DNA of 64,000 bases from Polynucleobacter sp. 78F-HAINBA (GCF_018882325.1 NZ_JACVOQ010000002.1:62001-126000), one strand, 5' to 3'; shown: positions 1 through 9,287, numbered from the stretch's first letter. Notes: generated from the sequence alone by a model not told the origin. Numbers and translations are program-made.

Positions 1-1245
1 TCTGATGTAAAGCTCGCTTTTGTGGAGGAAATTTCGCTACAAAATTACTTGGACTCCGAGACTAGCAAATCAATCCCCGTTGTTCTATGTACGGATACAG
101 CCTCTTCAAGTACTCACGTCTATTTTGATAGCTTGATGGAGGAGGTCGGCGAACCTACCCCTGATGGGCATGTTGAAGATATCTCTGTGATGCTATTTAC
201 CTCGGGAACTACAGGCAAGCCAAAAGGGGTTCCTCGGAAGCAACGAGCAGAGCGGGCGGCTGGAGTCGCCCATGTCGCTCAAAATCAATATGCCATGGGT
301 GAGGTCACTCTTGGTGTGATGCCGCTCTACCATACGATGGGAGTTCGCACATTGCTTTCACTTTGCATAGTGAATGGAACTTATGTTGCTGTTCCACGCT
401 GGGATGTTGAAAAAGCGATCGATTCAATTGAGGCAGAAAAGGTCACGCATTTATACCTCGTTCCCACTCTGTATCACGATATGCTGGAATCAAAAAATTT
501 CAGTCCATCGCGCGTCTCCTCCGTTAGAAAACTTGGCTTCGCTGGTGCTCCGATGCATGACGCACTTTTATTGAAATTAGATAAAGCATTTTCTCCTGAA
601 TTATTTGTGAATCACTATGGATCTAGCGAGATCTACACCTATACGATTAACCAAAGTGCTGTTGCCAAGCCTGGCTCGGCAGGCAGGGCCGGCATTAACG
701 CGCGTATTCGCGTCGTGAAACTAGATGCAGGTTCTCAAGCGACTACTCCAACGGTTTTGGCTACCCCAAATGAAGAGGGTCAAATTATTTGCGATCTATG
801 TGGGGATGAAGCCTTCGAAGGATATTGGAAGCGCCCTGACGCAGATCAGAAATCGATACGGAATGGATGGTATTTCACGGGGGATACCGGTTATTTCGAT
901 GAGTCTGGCGAGCTTTTTGTTACGGGGCGAGTCGATGACATGATTATTTCTGGTGGAGAAAATATCTCTCCGGTAGAAATCGAATCCATACTTTCTTTGC
1001 ATCCCTCGGTGAGCGAGGTTGCTGTGGCAGGCCTCAAGGATGATCGCCTGGGACAAAAGGTAGTTGCATTTATTAAGACTGCTGCATCAGTTGATTCAAA
1101 ATCGCTAGACGATTATTGCCGAGGTTCTGACTTGGTGAATTTTAAGCGTCCAAGAGAATATATTTTTGTAAAAGAAATTCCCAAATCGCCCGTGGGAAAA
1201 GTATTGCGACGTAAATTAGTGGCCGGCGAATATGAAAGTGTTTAA
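1..1245 (+). CDS. Acyl-CoA synthetase (AMP-forming), 5'-truncated by window
   Basis: The reading frame is open from the first base, so the true start lies upstream; about 414 codons are visible. The adenylate-forming family P-loop (SGTTGKPKG) is encoded near 202-228. The TGDTGYF motif lies near 877, the hinge region GRVDDMIISGGENISP follows near 926, and the C-terminal catalytic lysine sits in PKSPVGK near 1180-1200. The family activates a carboxylic acid with ATP and CoA. Full-length members have about 500-550 residues, so roughly 100 N-terminal residues are missing. It lies 19 bases before an enoyl-CoA hydratase gene and upstream of two kinds of carboxylate-uptake genes and a UbiD decarboxylase. 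An aromatic or cyclic acid substrate is therefore inferred, but the substrate cannot be read from the sequence. Confidence 0.88.
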   Translation, partial: SDVKLAFVEEISLQNYLDSETSKSIPVVLCTDTASSSTHVYFDSLMEEVGEPTPDGHVEDISVMLFTSGTTGKPKGVPRKQRAERAAGVAHVAQNQYAMGEVTLGVMPLYHTMGVRTLLSLCIVNGTYVAVPRWDVEKAIDSIEAEKVTHLYLVPTLYHDMLESKNFSPSRVSSVRKLGFAGAPMHDALLLKLDKAFSPELFVNHYGSSEIYTYTINQSAVAKPGSAGRAGINARIRVVKLDAGSQATTPTVLATPNEEGQIICDLCGDEAFEGYWKRPDADQKSIRNGWYFTGDTGYFDESGELFVTGRVDDMIISGGENISPVEIESILSLHPSVSEVAVAGLKDDRLGQKVVAFIKTAASVDSKSLDDYCRGSDLVNFKRPREYIFVKEIPKSPVGKVLRRKLVAGEYESV

Positions 1246-1264
1246 TTTTTACTAGAAAGACCTT

Positions 1265-2074
1265 ATGACAACAGCTTTAAAACACCCCTTTAGCAATATT
1301 CTGGATAATCTCGATGGCTTTTATGTTGAGATTGATGCTGACCATGAAAGGGCTGATATTGTTCTCAAGCGCCCGCCATTTAACGTCATCCAAATGCCGC
1401 AAAGAGATCAGTTGCGTGCGACATTTGAGGCTTTGGATGCCGATGATCGTGTGCGAATCATTGTATTGCGAGCCGAAGGTGAGCATTTCTCAAGCGGTGG
1501 CGACATTAAGGGATTCTTGGAGGCTACACCAGAGCACGTCTCTAAATTAGCTTGGAATATTGCTGCTCCTGCGCGCTGTACGAAGCCAGTGATTGCAGCT
1601 AATCATGGCTATTGCTTTGGCGTCGGCTTTGAGATTTCGCTTGCATGCGATTTCCGAATTGCTGCCGAATCTACTTTGTATGCACTCCCAGAACAAAAAC
1701 TAGGTCAAATTCCAGGCTCTGGTGGTTCAGCACGCTTGCAGAAAATGGTTGGCATTACTAGAACCAAGGATATCGTAATGCGTTCCCGAAGAATTAAGGG
1801 CCAGCAGGCCTTCGAATGGGGTGTAGCAACAGAGTGTGTTCCGGACGCTGAATTGGCCCAGGCCGTTTCAAAATTGGTAGATGAATTACGAGCTTTCTCT
1901 CCAATGGCTCAAAGAACCGCTAAGAAGATGTTGAATGAGACTGAAGATTGTTTGTTAACAACAGCAATCGAAGTGGAGGGTCATTGTTATAGCCGTTTGC
2001 GTAACTCTGAGGATTTTAAAGAAGGGGTAGAAGCTTTCCACGGAAAGCGTCAACCCAAATTTGTTGGTCGTTAA
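1265..2074 (+). CDS. Enoyl-CoA hydratase/isomerase family protein
   Basis: A 269-residue crotonase-fold protein, normal length for the family. The oxyanion-hole segments are visible as HFSSGGDIKGF (about residue 75-85) and NHGYCFGVGFEISLACDF (about 115-132). Both acidic residues used by hydratases are kept: Glu in GFEIS and Glu in ALPEQKLGQIPGSGG. It should therefore hydrate an enoyl- or dienoyl-CoA rather than only isomerise it. It probably acts on the CoA thioester made by the preceding synthetase. A short AGAAAG box precedes the ATG. The exact substrate is unknown; ring-cleavage hydrolases such as BadI belong to the same superfamily, so a hydrolase role is possible. Confidence 0.85.
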   Translation: MTTALKHPFSNILDNLDGFYVEIDADHERADIVLKRPPFNVIQMPQRDQLRATFEALDADDRVRIIVLRAEGEHFSSGGDIKGFLEATPEHVSKLAWNIAAPARCTKPVIAANHGYCFGVGFEISLACDFRIAAESTLYALPEQKLGQIPGSGGSARLQKMVGITRTKDIVMRSRRIKGQQAFEWGVATECVPDAELAQAVSKLVDELRAFSPMAQRTAKKMLNETEDCLLTTAIEVEGHCYSRLRNSEDFKEGVEAFHGKRQPKFVGR

Positions 2075-2094
2075 TTTTTTATCTGGAGACATGA

Positions 2095-3279
2095 ATGATG
2101 CAAAATAATTTTAAAGCTAAAAAAATTGCCATTGCTGCAGCCCTAAGTTTTGGTATGTCGATTGCTGTGGCTCAGTCTGGCCCAATCAAAATTGGTGTAG
2201 TAACTCCGCTTTCTGGGACATACACCCCAATTGGTGAGCAAGTAAAAATGGGTTTAGATTTGGCGGCCAAGGAGATTAATGCTGCGGGCGGTATTAATGG
2301 TCGAAAAATTAATCTCATTTATGAAGATGAAGAGGCCAATCCGGCTGTAGCGACTCAAAAGGCTGAAAAACTGTTTCAAGTTGAGAAGGTGGACTTTTTA
2401 ACGGGTACTGTCAATTCAGGATCCACGTTAGCGGTTGGTCAGCTAGCAGAGCGAAACAATAAACTGATTGCCACCACAGTTTCTTTTGCCGACTCTATTA
2501 CAGCTGATAAGTGCTCTCCTAACGTATTTCGAGTTAACGCACGCGCAGGCATGCAATCCGCAGCTTTAGCAGCTTGGGTTGATAAAGAGCTCCCTAAGGC
2601 TAATATTTTCTTCATCGGACCTGATTATGAAATGGGTCGTAGCACTGTAGCGGCATTTAAGAAGGCCTCTACTGAAAAGGGAGCCAAAGACGTGGGTGAG
2701 GTATTTGCGCCATTGGATAACAAGGACTACTCACCATATTTCGGTCAAGTTCGCGCCGCCAAGCCAAATGTTATTTATACCTCAGTGGCTGGTAACGATA
2801 CAGTCCGCCTGTTTAGTCAGATGGATGAATACGGCGTTAATAAGGGCGTTACCGTTGTAGGGGCTTCTGGCACTGTTACTTCGCAAAATATGGGGGCGAT
2901 TGGTAAGTCAGCTAATGGCTTTGTTACCGGTGTTGGCTATTCTCCAAAATTGGATAACCCTGCAAATAAGAAATTTGTTGCTGACTTCCAGAAGGCTTAT
3001 AACAAGCTCCCTGATCTCTACGGCGCTGACTCATATGGATTGCTGTACTTCTACAAGGCAGCTGTTGAAAAAGCAAAATCTACTGAGACAGACAAAGTGC
3101 GTACTGCTATGAATGATTTAACTTGGCAAACTCCACAGGGCGCAAAGAAAATGCGCGCTGGAGACCATCAGGCTATGCAGGATATGTTTGCTGTACGCGT
3201 TGAGAATGGTGAGTTCAATATTGTTGGAAAAGTGGCGTCTGATCAGGCAATTGGTCCTGATACTTGCACACGCTTCTAA
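2095..3279 (+). CDS. Branched-chain amino acid-type ABC transporter, periplasmic binding protein
   Basis: A 394-residue type I periplasmic binding protein (Peripla_BP_6 / LivJK family). The signal peptide has lysines at 7-10, a hydrophobic core to about residue 25, and a likely cut after AVA (residue 26). The mature protein begins with PIKIGVVTPLSGTYTPIGEQ, typical of this family, and contains NAAGGINGRKI. It is the first gene of a five-gene Liv-type importer (binding protein, two permeases, two ATPases). Two consecutive ATGs at 2095 and 2098 follow a CTGGAGA box; either may be used. Many members bind aromatic acids rather than amino acids, and the neighbouring CoA-ligase and decarboxylase genes favour such a ligand here (inference). 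Confidence 0.9.
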   Translation: MMQNNFKAKKIAIAAALSFGMSIAVAQSGPIKIGVVTPLSGTYTPIGEQVKMGLDLAAKEINAAGGINGRKINLIYEDEEANPAVATQKAEKLFQVEKVDFLTGTVNSGSTLAVGQLAERNNKLIATTVSFADSITADKCSPNVFRVNARAGMQSAALAAWVDKELPKANIFFIGPDYEMGRSTVAAFKKASTEKGAKDVGEVFAPLDNKDYSPYFGQVRAAKPNVIYTSVAGNDTVRLFSQMDEYGVNKGVTVVGASGTVTSQNMGAIGKSANGFVTGVGYSPKLDNPANKKFVADFQKAYNKLPDLYGADSYGLLYFYKAAVEKAKSTETDKVRTAMNDLTWQTPQGAKKMRAGDHQAMQDMFAVRVENGEFNIVGKVASDQAIGPDTCTRF

Positions 3280-3296
3280 TTTATTTGGGTATCGAC

Positions 3297-3326
3297 CCCA
3301 TGCTTGAGATGAAGCTTGAGCATGGG
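3297..3326 (+). promoter_or_regulatory. Intercistronic hairpin after the binding-protein gene
   Basis: CCCATGCT at 3297-3304 pairs perfectly with AGCATGGG at 3319-3326 across a 14-base loop. Only a weak T-rich run follows. It lies in the 88-base gap between the binding-protein gene and the permease gene. Such hairpins often stabilise the upstream mRNA or partly terminate transcription, giving more binding protein than membrane components. That role is inferred. Confidence 0.45.
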
Positions 3327-3367
3327 TGTTTATAAGTATTTGATTTTAAATATGCGATTGGTTTTCT

Positions 3368-4252
3368 ATGCTTGAAGCCTTACAGTACATCTACACACCA
3401 CAAGTAATTAATGGCCTCTCGATCGGGGTTGCCGTGATATTAATGGCGCTCGGCCTGACGATCATTTTTGGTTTGCTGGATGTAATCAATATGTCTCATG
3501 GTGAGTTTTACGCTGCTGGAGCATTTATTAGTGTGACTCTCATGGCCATGGGTGTTTCTTTTTGGTTATGCCTCATTTTGGTACCTTTGTTATTGATTCC
3601 TATTGGATTTGCCATGGAAAGGCTTTTAATCCAAAAAGTATTTCATTACAAAGATCGTCATATTCTGACGCTCTTGCTAACGTTTGGCGTTGCAATGGTC
3701 CTTGAGGATGCCTATAAGATTATTTGGGGGGCCAATCCAATTAAGCCATCTGCACCGATTTCAGGGGCTAGTGAGTTTCTTGGGGTGATGTTTCCAAACT
3801 ATCGCCTATTTCTGATGGGATTTGGGGCGATATTAATTTTTTGTGTTTGGGCTGTTATTTATAAAACCCAAATCGGAGCGATTGTGAGGGCGGCTGCTTA
3901 CGATAAAGAGATGAGTTCATCTCTAGGTATCCCGGTAATGAGGGTCTATGCACTCACATTTGCATTCGGAATTGCACTAGCCGGCCTAGCTGGGGTTTTG
4001 CTTGCGCCGATTTATTCTGTTTTCCCAACGATGGGCCGAGATTTTATTTTGATGGCATTTAGCGTGGTGATTGTGGGTGGTCTCGGAAGTATTAAGGGCG
4101 CTGTCGTTGCTGGTCTTCTGTTAACTCAACTGCAATCGATCTCCTCACTGTTTATTTCACCAGTTTGGTCGGACCCATTGGTTTTTTCTGTCATGGTCTT
4201 GGTGCTCATGTTTAAACCCGCCGGATTGTATGGGGGAATGAAAAATGCTTAA
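3368..4252 (+). CDS. livH: Branched-chain amino acid-type ABC transporter permease LivH
   Basis: A 294-residue polytopic inner-membrane protein matching the LivH family in length and motifs. It starts YIYTPQVINGLSIGVAVILM, carries DVINMSHGEFYAAGAF near residue 38-53 and the cytoplasmic-loop segment GAIVRAAAYDKEMSSSLGI near 170. It forms one half of the translocation channel with the next gene product, which it overlaps by 8 bases. The substrate is probably an organic acid delivered by the binding protein encoded upstream. Confidence 0.92.
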   Translation: MLEALQYIYTPQVINGLSIGVAVILMALGLTIIFGLLDVINMSHGEFYAAGAFISVTLMAMGVSFWLCLILVPLLLIPIGFAMERLLIQKVFHYKDRHILTLLLTFGVAMVLEDAYKIIWGANPIKPSAPISGASEFLGVMFPNYRLFLMGFGAILIFCVWAVIYKTQIGAIVRAAAYDKEMSSSLGIPVMRVYALTFAFGIALAGLAGVLLAPIYSVFPTMGRDFILMAFSVVIVGGLGSIKGAVVAGLLLTQLQSISSLFISPVWSDPLVFSVMVLVLMFKPAGLYGGMKNA

Positions 4253-5237
4253 TACGAAAGCGCGCGCTATTCGACTGGTGGAGTTAGTACTGCTTGGTTC
4301 GGCTGCAGCTTTATTTATTGTTGGTACTTATCTTGGCGATACTTTCTTCCTAAGACTGGCTACAGAGGCACTCATCTTTGGTGGACTAGCACTCTCTGTT
4401 GATCTATTGCTGGGCGTTGTAGGACTTCTATCTCTGGGACAGGCGCTGTATTTTGGATTTGGTGCTTATTTATCCGCACTGATACTGAAAGAGCTCGCAC
4501 CTTCATTCGCTCTAGCAATTTTAATTGTTACTATCGCTTCGGCCGTCTTAGGCTGGGTGGCTAGCTTCATTGCATTAAGGTCAAAAGGGGTGTACTTCGC
4601 ATTGATAACTTTTGGGTTGGCACAAGTAGCGGCAAAGGTTGTGTACAACACGCGCAGCCTTGGGGCATCTGACGGCATGATGGGGGTTCCCATTCTCCAA
4701 ATTTGGACTCCTTTTGGTCTGATTGATACGTCTCATTCAGGTATCTTTTTCCTGATTTGTTTATTAACGATTTCTATTTTGTATGGCATCTTGAAATATT
4801 TCCTATCAACACCAACGGGCTCACTTTGGCTGGCTATTCAGTCTAATGAGAATAGGCTTGCCTATATTGGGTATAAATCAAAAGGGCCAAAACAAGTTGC
4901 ATTTATCTTGGCCGCTGTAGTTGCCGCTGTATCTGGCGCTCTTTATCCTATGCTCAGGGGTTTTGTTTCTCCCGAACTAATGTTCTTTAGCGTCTCGGGA
5001 AATGCCGTTGTTACTGTTGTACTTGGTGGTGTAGGCACATTGATTGGACCTATTTTAGGAAGCGTCTTGCTCACTTCCTTTAAGTCTGTCATTGGCACCT
5101 GGACTTCCCACCACCATATTGTGATTGGACTTATTTTTGTGGCTATTGTGATTTCAGCGCCTAAGGGCTTGATTGGTTTAATTGTGACCCGTATGAATAA
5201 AGTTGATGCTAAAAAAGAAGAGGGAAAACATGAATAA
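4245..5237 (+). CDS. livM: Branched-chain amino acid-type ABC transporter permease LivM
   Basis: A 330-residue polytopic membrane protein of the LivM family. Family features visible are GLLSLGQALYFGFGAYLSAL near residue 60-80, LRSKGVYFALITFGLAQ near 111-127, and the loop IQSNENRLAYIGY near 198-210. It pairs with LivH. Its start overlaps the end of livH by 8 bases and its end overlaps the start of livG by 8 bases, which indicates translational coupling through the importer operon. Confidence 0.92.
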   Translation: MLNTKARAIRLVELVLLGSAAALFIVGTYLGDTFFLRLATEALIFGGLALSVDLLLGVVGLLSLGQALYFGFGAYLSALILKELAPSFALAILIVTIASAVLGWVASFIALRSKGVYFALITFGLAQVAAKVVYNTRSLGASDGMMGVPILQIWTPFGLIDTSHSGIFFLICLLTISILYGILKYFLSTPTGSLWLAIQSNENRLAYIGYKSKGPKQVAFILAAVVAAVSGALYPMLRGFVSPELMFFSVSGNAVVTVVLGGVGTLIGPILGSVLLTSFKSVIGTWTSHHHIVIGLIFVAIVISAPKGLIGLIVTRMNKVDAKKEEGKHE

Positions 5238-5988
5238 CGCGCATTCCATCATTCTTGAAGCAAAAGGTTTAAGTAAGCGATTCGGAGGCTTAATTGCTGT
5301 GGATGAGGTTTCCATAGCCGTTCAGAAACTCGGTGTCACTTCAATTATTGGTCCGAATGGGGCGGGTAAAAGCACACTCTTTAATTTATTGAGCGGAACC
5401 TTTCTTCCAGATAATGGCGCTGTTCATATTGATGGCGTAGATGTAACCCGTCTTAGCCCAGAGGGTCGGTTATTCTCTGGAATGGCTAGGTCTTTTCAGA
5501 TCACCAATTTATTTTTTGATTTGACGGTGATGGACAATTTGAGAATTGCCAGTCAGGTTCTTGAACCGCGTTCTCACTTATATCTACCTTTAGAAAAAAG
5601 CGAAATCGCTCTCAAAAGAGCAAATGAGCTTCTCGAAGAGTTTGGTTTAGAGGATTCACGCGGTCAACTAGCAGGTGCTTTATCTCACGGTCAGCAAAGG
5701 CGTCTCGAAATTGCTGTTACTTTAGCTACTAGACCAAAATTACTGCTATTAGATGAGCCCACCCAAGGGATGTCTCAGGTGGATACCCATGAAACCGCAG
5801 ATTTAATTAAGCGTGTTGGTCTCAATACAACCGTGTTGTTGATTGAGCATGATGTTGATCTTGTAATGGATCTATCTAAAACAGTATTTGTCATGGCTCA
5901 GGGGCGAAAGTTGGCCGAGGGCGCTCCAGGCGAAGTTCGTAAAAATCCCTTAGTTCAGGCGGCTTATTTTGGCGAGGAGCTCGCATGA
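5230..5988 (+). CDS. livG: Branched-chain amino acid-type ABC transporter ATPase LivG
   Basis: The ATG at 5230 is preferred over an in-frame ATG at 5203 because AAGAAGAGGGA lies just upstream and the protein then begins MNNAHSIILEAKGL, giving 252 residues. ABC ATPase motifs are all present: Walker A GPNGAGKST (residues 41-49), signature LSHGQQRR, Walker B LLLLDEPTQGMS and the switch histidine in LLIEHDVD. It energises the LivHM channel. The stop overlaps the start of livF by four bases (ATGA). Confidence 0.92.
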   Translation: MNNAHSIILEAKGLSKRFGGLIAVDEVSIAVQKLGVTSIIGPNGAGKSTLFNLLSGTFLPDNGAVHIDGVDVTRLSPEGRLFSGMARSFQITNLFFDLTVMDNLRIASQVLEPRSHLYLPLEKSEIALKRANELLEEFGLEDSRGQLAGALSHGQQRRLEIAVTLATRPKLLLLDEPTQGMSQVDTHETADLIKRVGLNTTVLLIEHDVDLVMDLSKTVFVMAQGRKLAEGAPGEVRKNPLVQAAYFGEELA

Positions 5989-6695
5989 TTCTGCAGATGA
6001 AGGATGTCCATGTAAACCTGGGACTCTCCCATGTATTGCAAGGTGTTGATTTAACTATTCAAGCCGGTGAAACGGTGGGTCTATTTGGTAGAAATGGTGT
6101 TGGTAAAACTACTATTGTTAAAACAATAGCAGGTTGGCATAAACCTTCAAAGGGCGAAATTGTTTTTGATGGAGCAAAAATTGATTTACTTCCAGCAAAT
6201 GAAATTACCCGTCTTGGTTTAGGCTTGGTTCCAGAGGATCGCCGCATTTTTCCTGGTTTAAGTGTTGAGGACAATCTTAAGCTTGGATTAATGCAGGTAC
6301 CTTCTAATGGCCGTGATGCCGCTCAGGAGCGGATTGAGCAAGTTTTTAAACGCTTTCCCAGGTTAGGTGAGAGACGCCATCAAGCTGGTACAACTCTGTC
6401 TGGTGGTGAGCAGCAGATGCTGGCGATGGGTCGTGTATTGGTAGGCAAGCCAAAATTGCTTTTAATTGACGAGCCTACAGAGGGCCTTGCGCCTATGGTG
6501 GTTGTTGAGATCTTCAAATTAATGGAAGAGCTTAAGTCGCAAGGCATCGCCATCTTATTGATTGAGCAAAACATTCATAAAGCTATTCATTTATGCGATA
6601 GGCATTATGTAGTTGAAAGAGGTCGGGTGGTGCTCGAGGGTAACTCGAAGAATCAAAATGAACGTGACAATTTAATTAAAAAAGTCAGCGTATAA
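5985..6695 (+). CDS. livF: Branched-chain amino acid-type ABC transporter ATPase LivF
   Basis: A 236-residue ABC ATPase. Walker A is GRNGVGKTT (residues 35-43), the signature LSGGEQQMLAMGR, Walker B LLLIDEPTEGLAP and the H-loop LLIEQNIH, the last being typical of LivF (Gln-Asn after the Glu, rather than the His-Asp of LivG). It is the second, distinct nucleotide-binding subunit of the importer, coupled to livG by ATGA. The gene ends 14 bases before the Bug-type binding-protein gene. Confidence 0.92.
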   Translation: MILQMKDVHVNLGLSHVLQGVDLTIQAGETVGLFGRNGVGKTTIVKTIAGWHKPSKGEIVFDGAKIDLLPANEITRLGLGLVPEDRRIFPGLSVEDNLKLGLMQVPSNGRDAAQERIEQVFKRFPRLGERRHQAGTTLSGGEQQMLAMGRVLVGKPKLLLIDEPTEGLAPMVVVEIFKLMEELKSQGIAILLIEQNIHKAIHLCDRHYVVERGRVVLEGNSKNQNERDNLIKKVSV

Positions 6696-6709
6696 CTGGG
6701 GGAGACAGT

Positions 6710-7696
6710 ATGAAAGTACATTTAAAGTTAAGTATTCTGTCATTAGTGTTTGGGATGCTTATTTCATCGGTAGGCTGTGTATACGCGCAAAGCGCGGATT
6801 CATATCCAGACAAACCAATTACGATTGTTGTCCCATATCCACCAGGTGGATTTAACGACACACTAGGCCGCATCGTGGGAAAAAAACTCAGTGATGCTTG
6901 GGGCAAGACGGTAGTTGTCGAAAATAAGCCAGGGGCAGGAACGGTTATTGGCAGCAATTATGTGGCAAAGTCTGCTCCAGACGGCTATACGATGTTGGTT
7001 GCGCAGTTTCCATTTTCAGCAAACCCGTATTTGTATAAATCGCTACCTTATGACACTCTAAAGGCGTTTACCCCAGTCATTTTGGCTGGTAGATCCCCAA
7101 TGGTGTTGGTCGTCAACTCAAATTCTCCTATTAAAACAACTGGTGATCTATTGGCTTTAGCTAAAGCAAAGCCTGGCTCCGTTAACTATGGATCTTCAGG
7201 CCCCGGATCTTCAAACCATTTATCAATGGTGTTATTTGAGAGTATGTCTGGTACAAGCCTTAATCAAGTTCCCTACAAGGGCAGTACACCCTTGTTAACA
7301 GATTTGGCTGGCGGTCAAGTTGAGGTTGCTTTTGACGCATATCCCCATGTTCGCCCATTTCTCCAGTCTGGAAAAATTAGACCTATCGCTATCGCAACTG
7401 AGTCTAGATCCTCGATGATGCCGGAGGTTCCCACGATTAATGAGTCAGGTGTTAAAGGTTATGAAGCATCCTCTTGGCATGGATTTGTTGTGCCAGCCGG
7501 AACACCTTCAGCGGTTGTTGATAAGTTAAATAAGCAAATTAATTTAATCTTGAAACAAGACGATATCAAAAAAACATTCCAAGAGCAGGGTGTTGTACCA
7601 GATGGTGGAACAAGCCCACAATTTGAGATTTTCATTAAGAAACAAATGGAAATCTGGAAAAAGGTTGTTGCTCAATCAGGTATTACGCCAGAGTAG
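6710..7696 (+). CDS. Bug/TctC-family tripartite tricarboxylate-type substrate-binding protein
   Basis: A 328-residue periplasmic binding protein. A signal peptide ends near VYAQ (about residue 27). The mature part starts with YPDKPITIVVPYPPGG, the hallmark of the Bug family, followed by GKTVVVENKPGAGTVIGSNY. Bug proteins bind carboxylates and are greatly expanded in Burkholderiales; most have no dedicated membrane partner next door, and no tctA or tctB is seen here. A GGGGGAGAC box precedes the ATG. The gene sits between the Liv importer and a UbiD decarboxylase, so the ligand is probably the acid handled by the operon (inference). Confidence 0.9.
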   Translation: MKVHLKLSILSLVFGMLISSVGCVYAQSADSYPDKPITIVVPYPPGGFNDTLGRIVGKKLSDAWGKTVVVENKPGAGTVIGSNYVAKSAPDGYTMLVAQFPFSANPYLYKSLPYDTLKAFTPVILAGRSPMVLVVNSNSPIKTTGDLLALAKAKPGSVNYGSSGPGSSNHLSMVLFESMSGTSLNQVPYKGSTPLLTDLAGGQVEVAFDAYPHVRPFLQSGKIRPIAIATESRSSMMPEVPTINESGVKGYEASSWHGFVVPAGTPSAVVDKLNKQINLILKQDDIKKTFQEQGVVPDGGTSPQFEIFIKKQMEIWKKVVAQSGITPE

Positions 7697-7705
7697 TTTA
7701 CGGAT

Positions 7706-7819
7706 ATGGCTCAACGGGTCCTTGAATCAAATCAACTTGCGTTTATTGAGTTGCTCATCGACTCCAATGATTTAATTCCGCGCTTAAAAGCTCAAGACCT
7801 TCGAGGGTCTGGGGTTTAA
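7706..7819 (+). CDS. Possible 37-residue small ORF, unrecognised
   Basis: An ATG-started ORF of 37 codons ending in TAA fills most of the 155-base gap between the Bug-type gene and the UbiD gene. The product starts MAQRVLESNQLAFIELL and ends LKAQDLRGSGV. It would form an amphipathic helix and resembles no family I recognise. No strong ribosome-binding site is visible. It could be a real small protein, a decayed gene end or a chance ORF. Confidence 0.25.
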   Translation: MAQRVLESNQLAFIELLIDSNDLIPRLKAQDLRGSGV

Positions 7820-7851
7820 GTGCTTTTTAATTACTCCAACCGTGAATTATT

Positions 7852-9276
7852 ATGAAAAAATATACCGAACTCAGACCTTGGCTTAAGCAGTTAGTCCAAA
7901 CGAATCGGCTGGTTGCAACTAAAAAGAATATTGCATTGAAGCATCAGCTCGCTGCTATTGCTAAAAAGTTAGATGGTGAGAGCGGGGTGCTTTTCCCTGC
8001 TCCTGATGGTCATGCCATTCCTGTTGTATCAGGATTTATGTCCTCTAGAGCTTGGATTGCCGAGGCGATGGGCGTTGAAGAGGGGCGGCTTTTGGACTCC
8101 TTTAGAGCTGCTGCTGATAATCCATTGCCTTGTCATATTGTCAAAGACGCACCATGTCAGCAAATCGTCCATAAAGATTTTGATTTGAGAGTTCTGCTGC
8201 CAGTCCCCACACATAGTGAGCATGATAGCGGTCCTTACATTACTGCAGGTTTGGTGATTGCAAAAAATCCAAAAACCGGTGTTCAGAATGTATCGATCAA
8301 TCGTATACAGGTCAATTCAAAAGACCGAATGGCTGTGCTAATTTTGCCCCGCCATTTACATGTTTTTCAGCAAGCTGCAGAAGAAATGAATCAGGCTTTA
8401 CCGGTTGCAGTAGTTATTGGTGTTGACCCATTAACATTGCTTGCGTCTCAGGCAATTGCACCAATCGATTCAGATGAGCTCGAAATTGCTGGTGCACTTC
8501 ATGGCAAGCCTTTAGATGTTGTTTCATGCCTTACGAATGATGTGTTAGTTCCTGCAAACGCTGAAATTGTGATTGAGGGACATATCCCTCCAAAAGTTCG
8601 CGAAATTGAGGGGCCATTTGGTGAGTTTCCTAAATACTATAGCTCCCAAGAAAAGCGCCAAGTGATTGTGGTTGATGCAGTTACACATCGAAACGATCCG
8701 ATTTTCCATACGATTATTCCTGCCGAACTAGAGCATTTGCTACTCGGTTCAATACCTCGCGAATCCACTATTCTTTCTCACCTCAAGCGGAGCTTTCCGA
8801 GTGTTCGTGATGTACATCTTTCGCTGGGAGGCGTTGGTCGATACCATCTATATGTGCAGATTAAGAAAACCCATGAGGGGTTGCCTAAGAACGTCATCCT
8901 TGGAGCATTTAGTTCCCATTACGATGTCAAGCATGTGATAGTAGTTGATGAGGATGTTGATGTACATGACCCTATTCAGGTTGAGTGGGCTATTGCCACA
9001 CGCTTTCAGGCTAAGCATGATTTAGTGGTCATACATGATGCTCAGGGCTCTGTGCTGGATCCCTCTACAACTGTTGGCTTGCAAGTGGATGCTGATGGTG
9101 TGATTCCTGCCTCGTATCAAGGTATGAGCTCTAAAGTTGGTTTTGATGCCACTAAGCCGCTTGCATACGAAGGGCATGTTTTTACAAAGGTTCGCATACC
9201 CGGAGAAGAAGTTGTTGATTTGAATCAGGTTCTCGATCCCAGTGTCTCTATTGCATCCTTTCTGAATCAAAAGTAA
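7852..9276 (+). CDS. UbiD-family (prenyl-FMN-dependent) decarboxylase
   Basis: A 474-residue protein of normal UbiD length. The region NVSINRIQV (about residue 144-152) holds the conserved Asn and Arg. EIEGPFGEFPKYYSSQ near residue 249-264 holds the conserved Glu residues, so the Arg-Glu-Glu set of this family appears intact. UbiD enzymes reversibly decarboxylate aromatic or alpha,beta-unsaturated acids using prenylated FMN. The cofactor-forming UbiX gene lies 11 bases downstream, which supports a working pair. The operon context (CoA ligase, hydratase, two acid-binding proteins) points to catabolism of an external acid rather than ubiquinone synthesis; the substrate is unknown. Confidence 0.87.
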   Translation: MKKYTELRPWLKQLVQTNRLVATKKNIALKHQLAAIAKKLDGESGVLFPAPDGHAIPVVSGFMSSRAWIAEAMGVEEGRLLDSFRAAADNPLPCHIVKDAPCQQIVHKDFDLRVLLPVPTHSEHDSGPYITAGLVIAKNPKTGVQNVSINRIQVNSKDRMAVLILPRHLHVFQQAAEEMNQALPVAVVIGVDPLTLLASQAIAPIDSDELEIAGALHGKPLDVVSCLTNDVLVPANAEIVIEGHIPPKVREIEGPFGEFPKYYSSQEKRQVIVVDAVTHRNDPIFHTIIPAELEHLLLGSIPRESTILSHLKRSFPSVRDVHLSLGGVGRYHLYVQIKKTHEGLPKNVILGAFSSHYDVKHVIVVDEDVDVHDPIQVEWAIATRFQAKHDLVVIHDAQGSVLDPSTTVGLQVDADGVIPASYQGMSSKVGFDATKPLAYEGHVFTKVRIPGEEVVDLNQVLDPSVSIASFLNQK

Positions 9277-9287
9277 GGAGTGATTTT

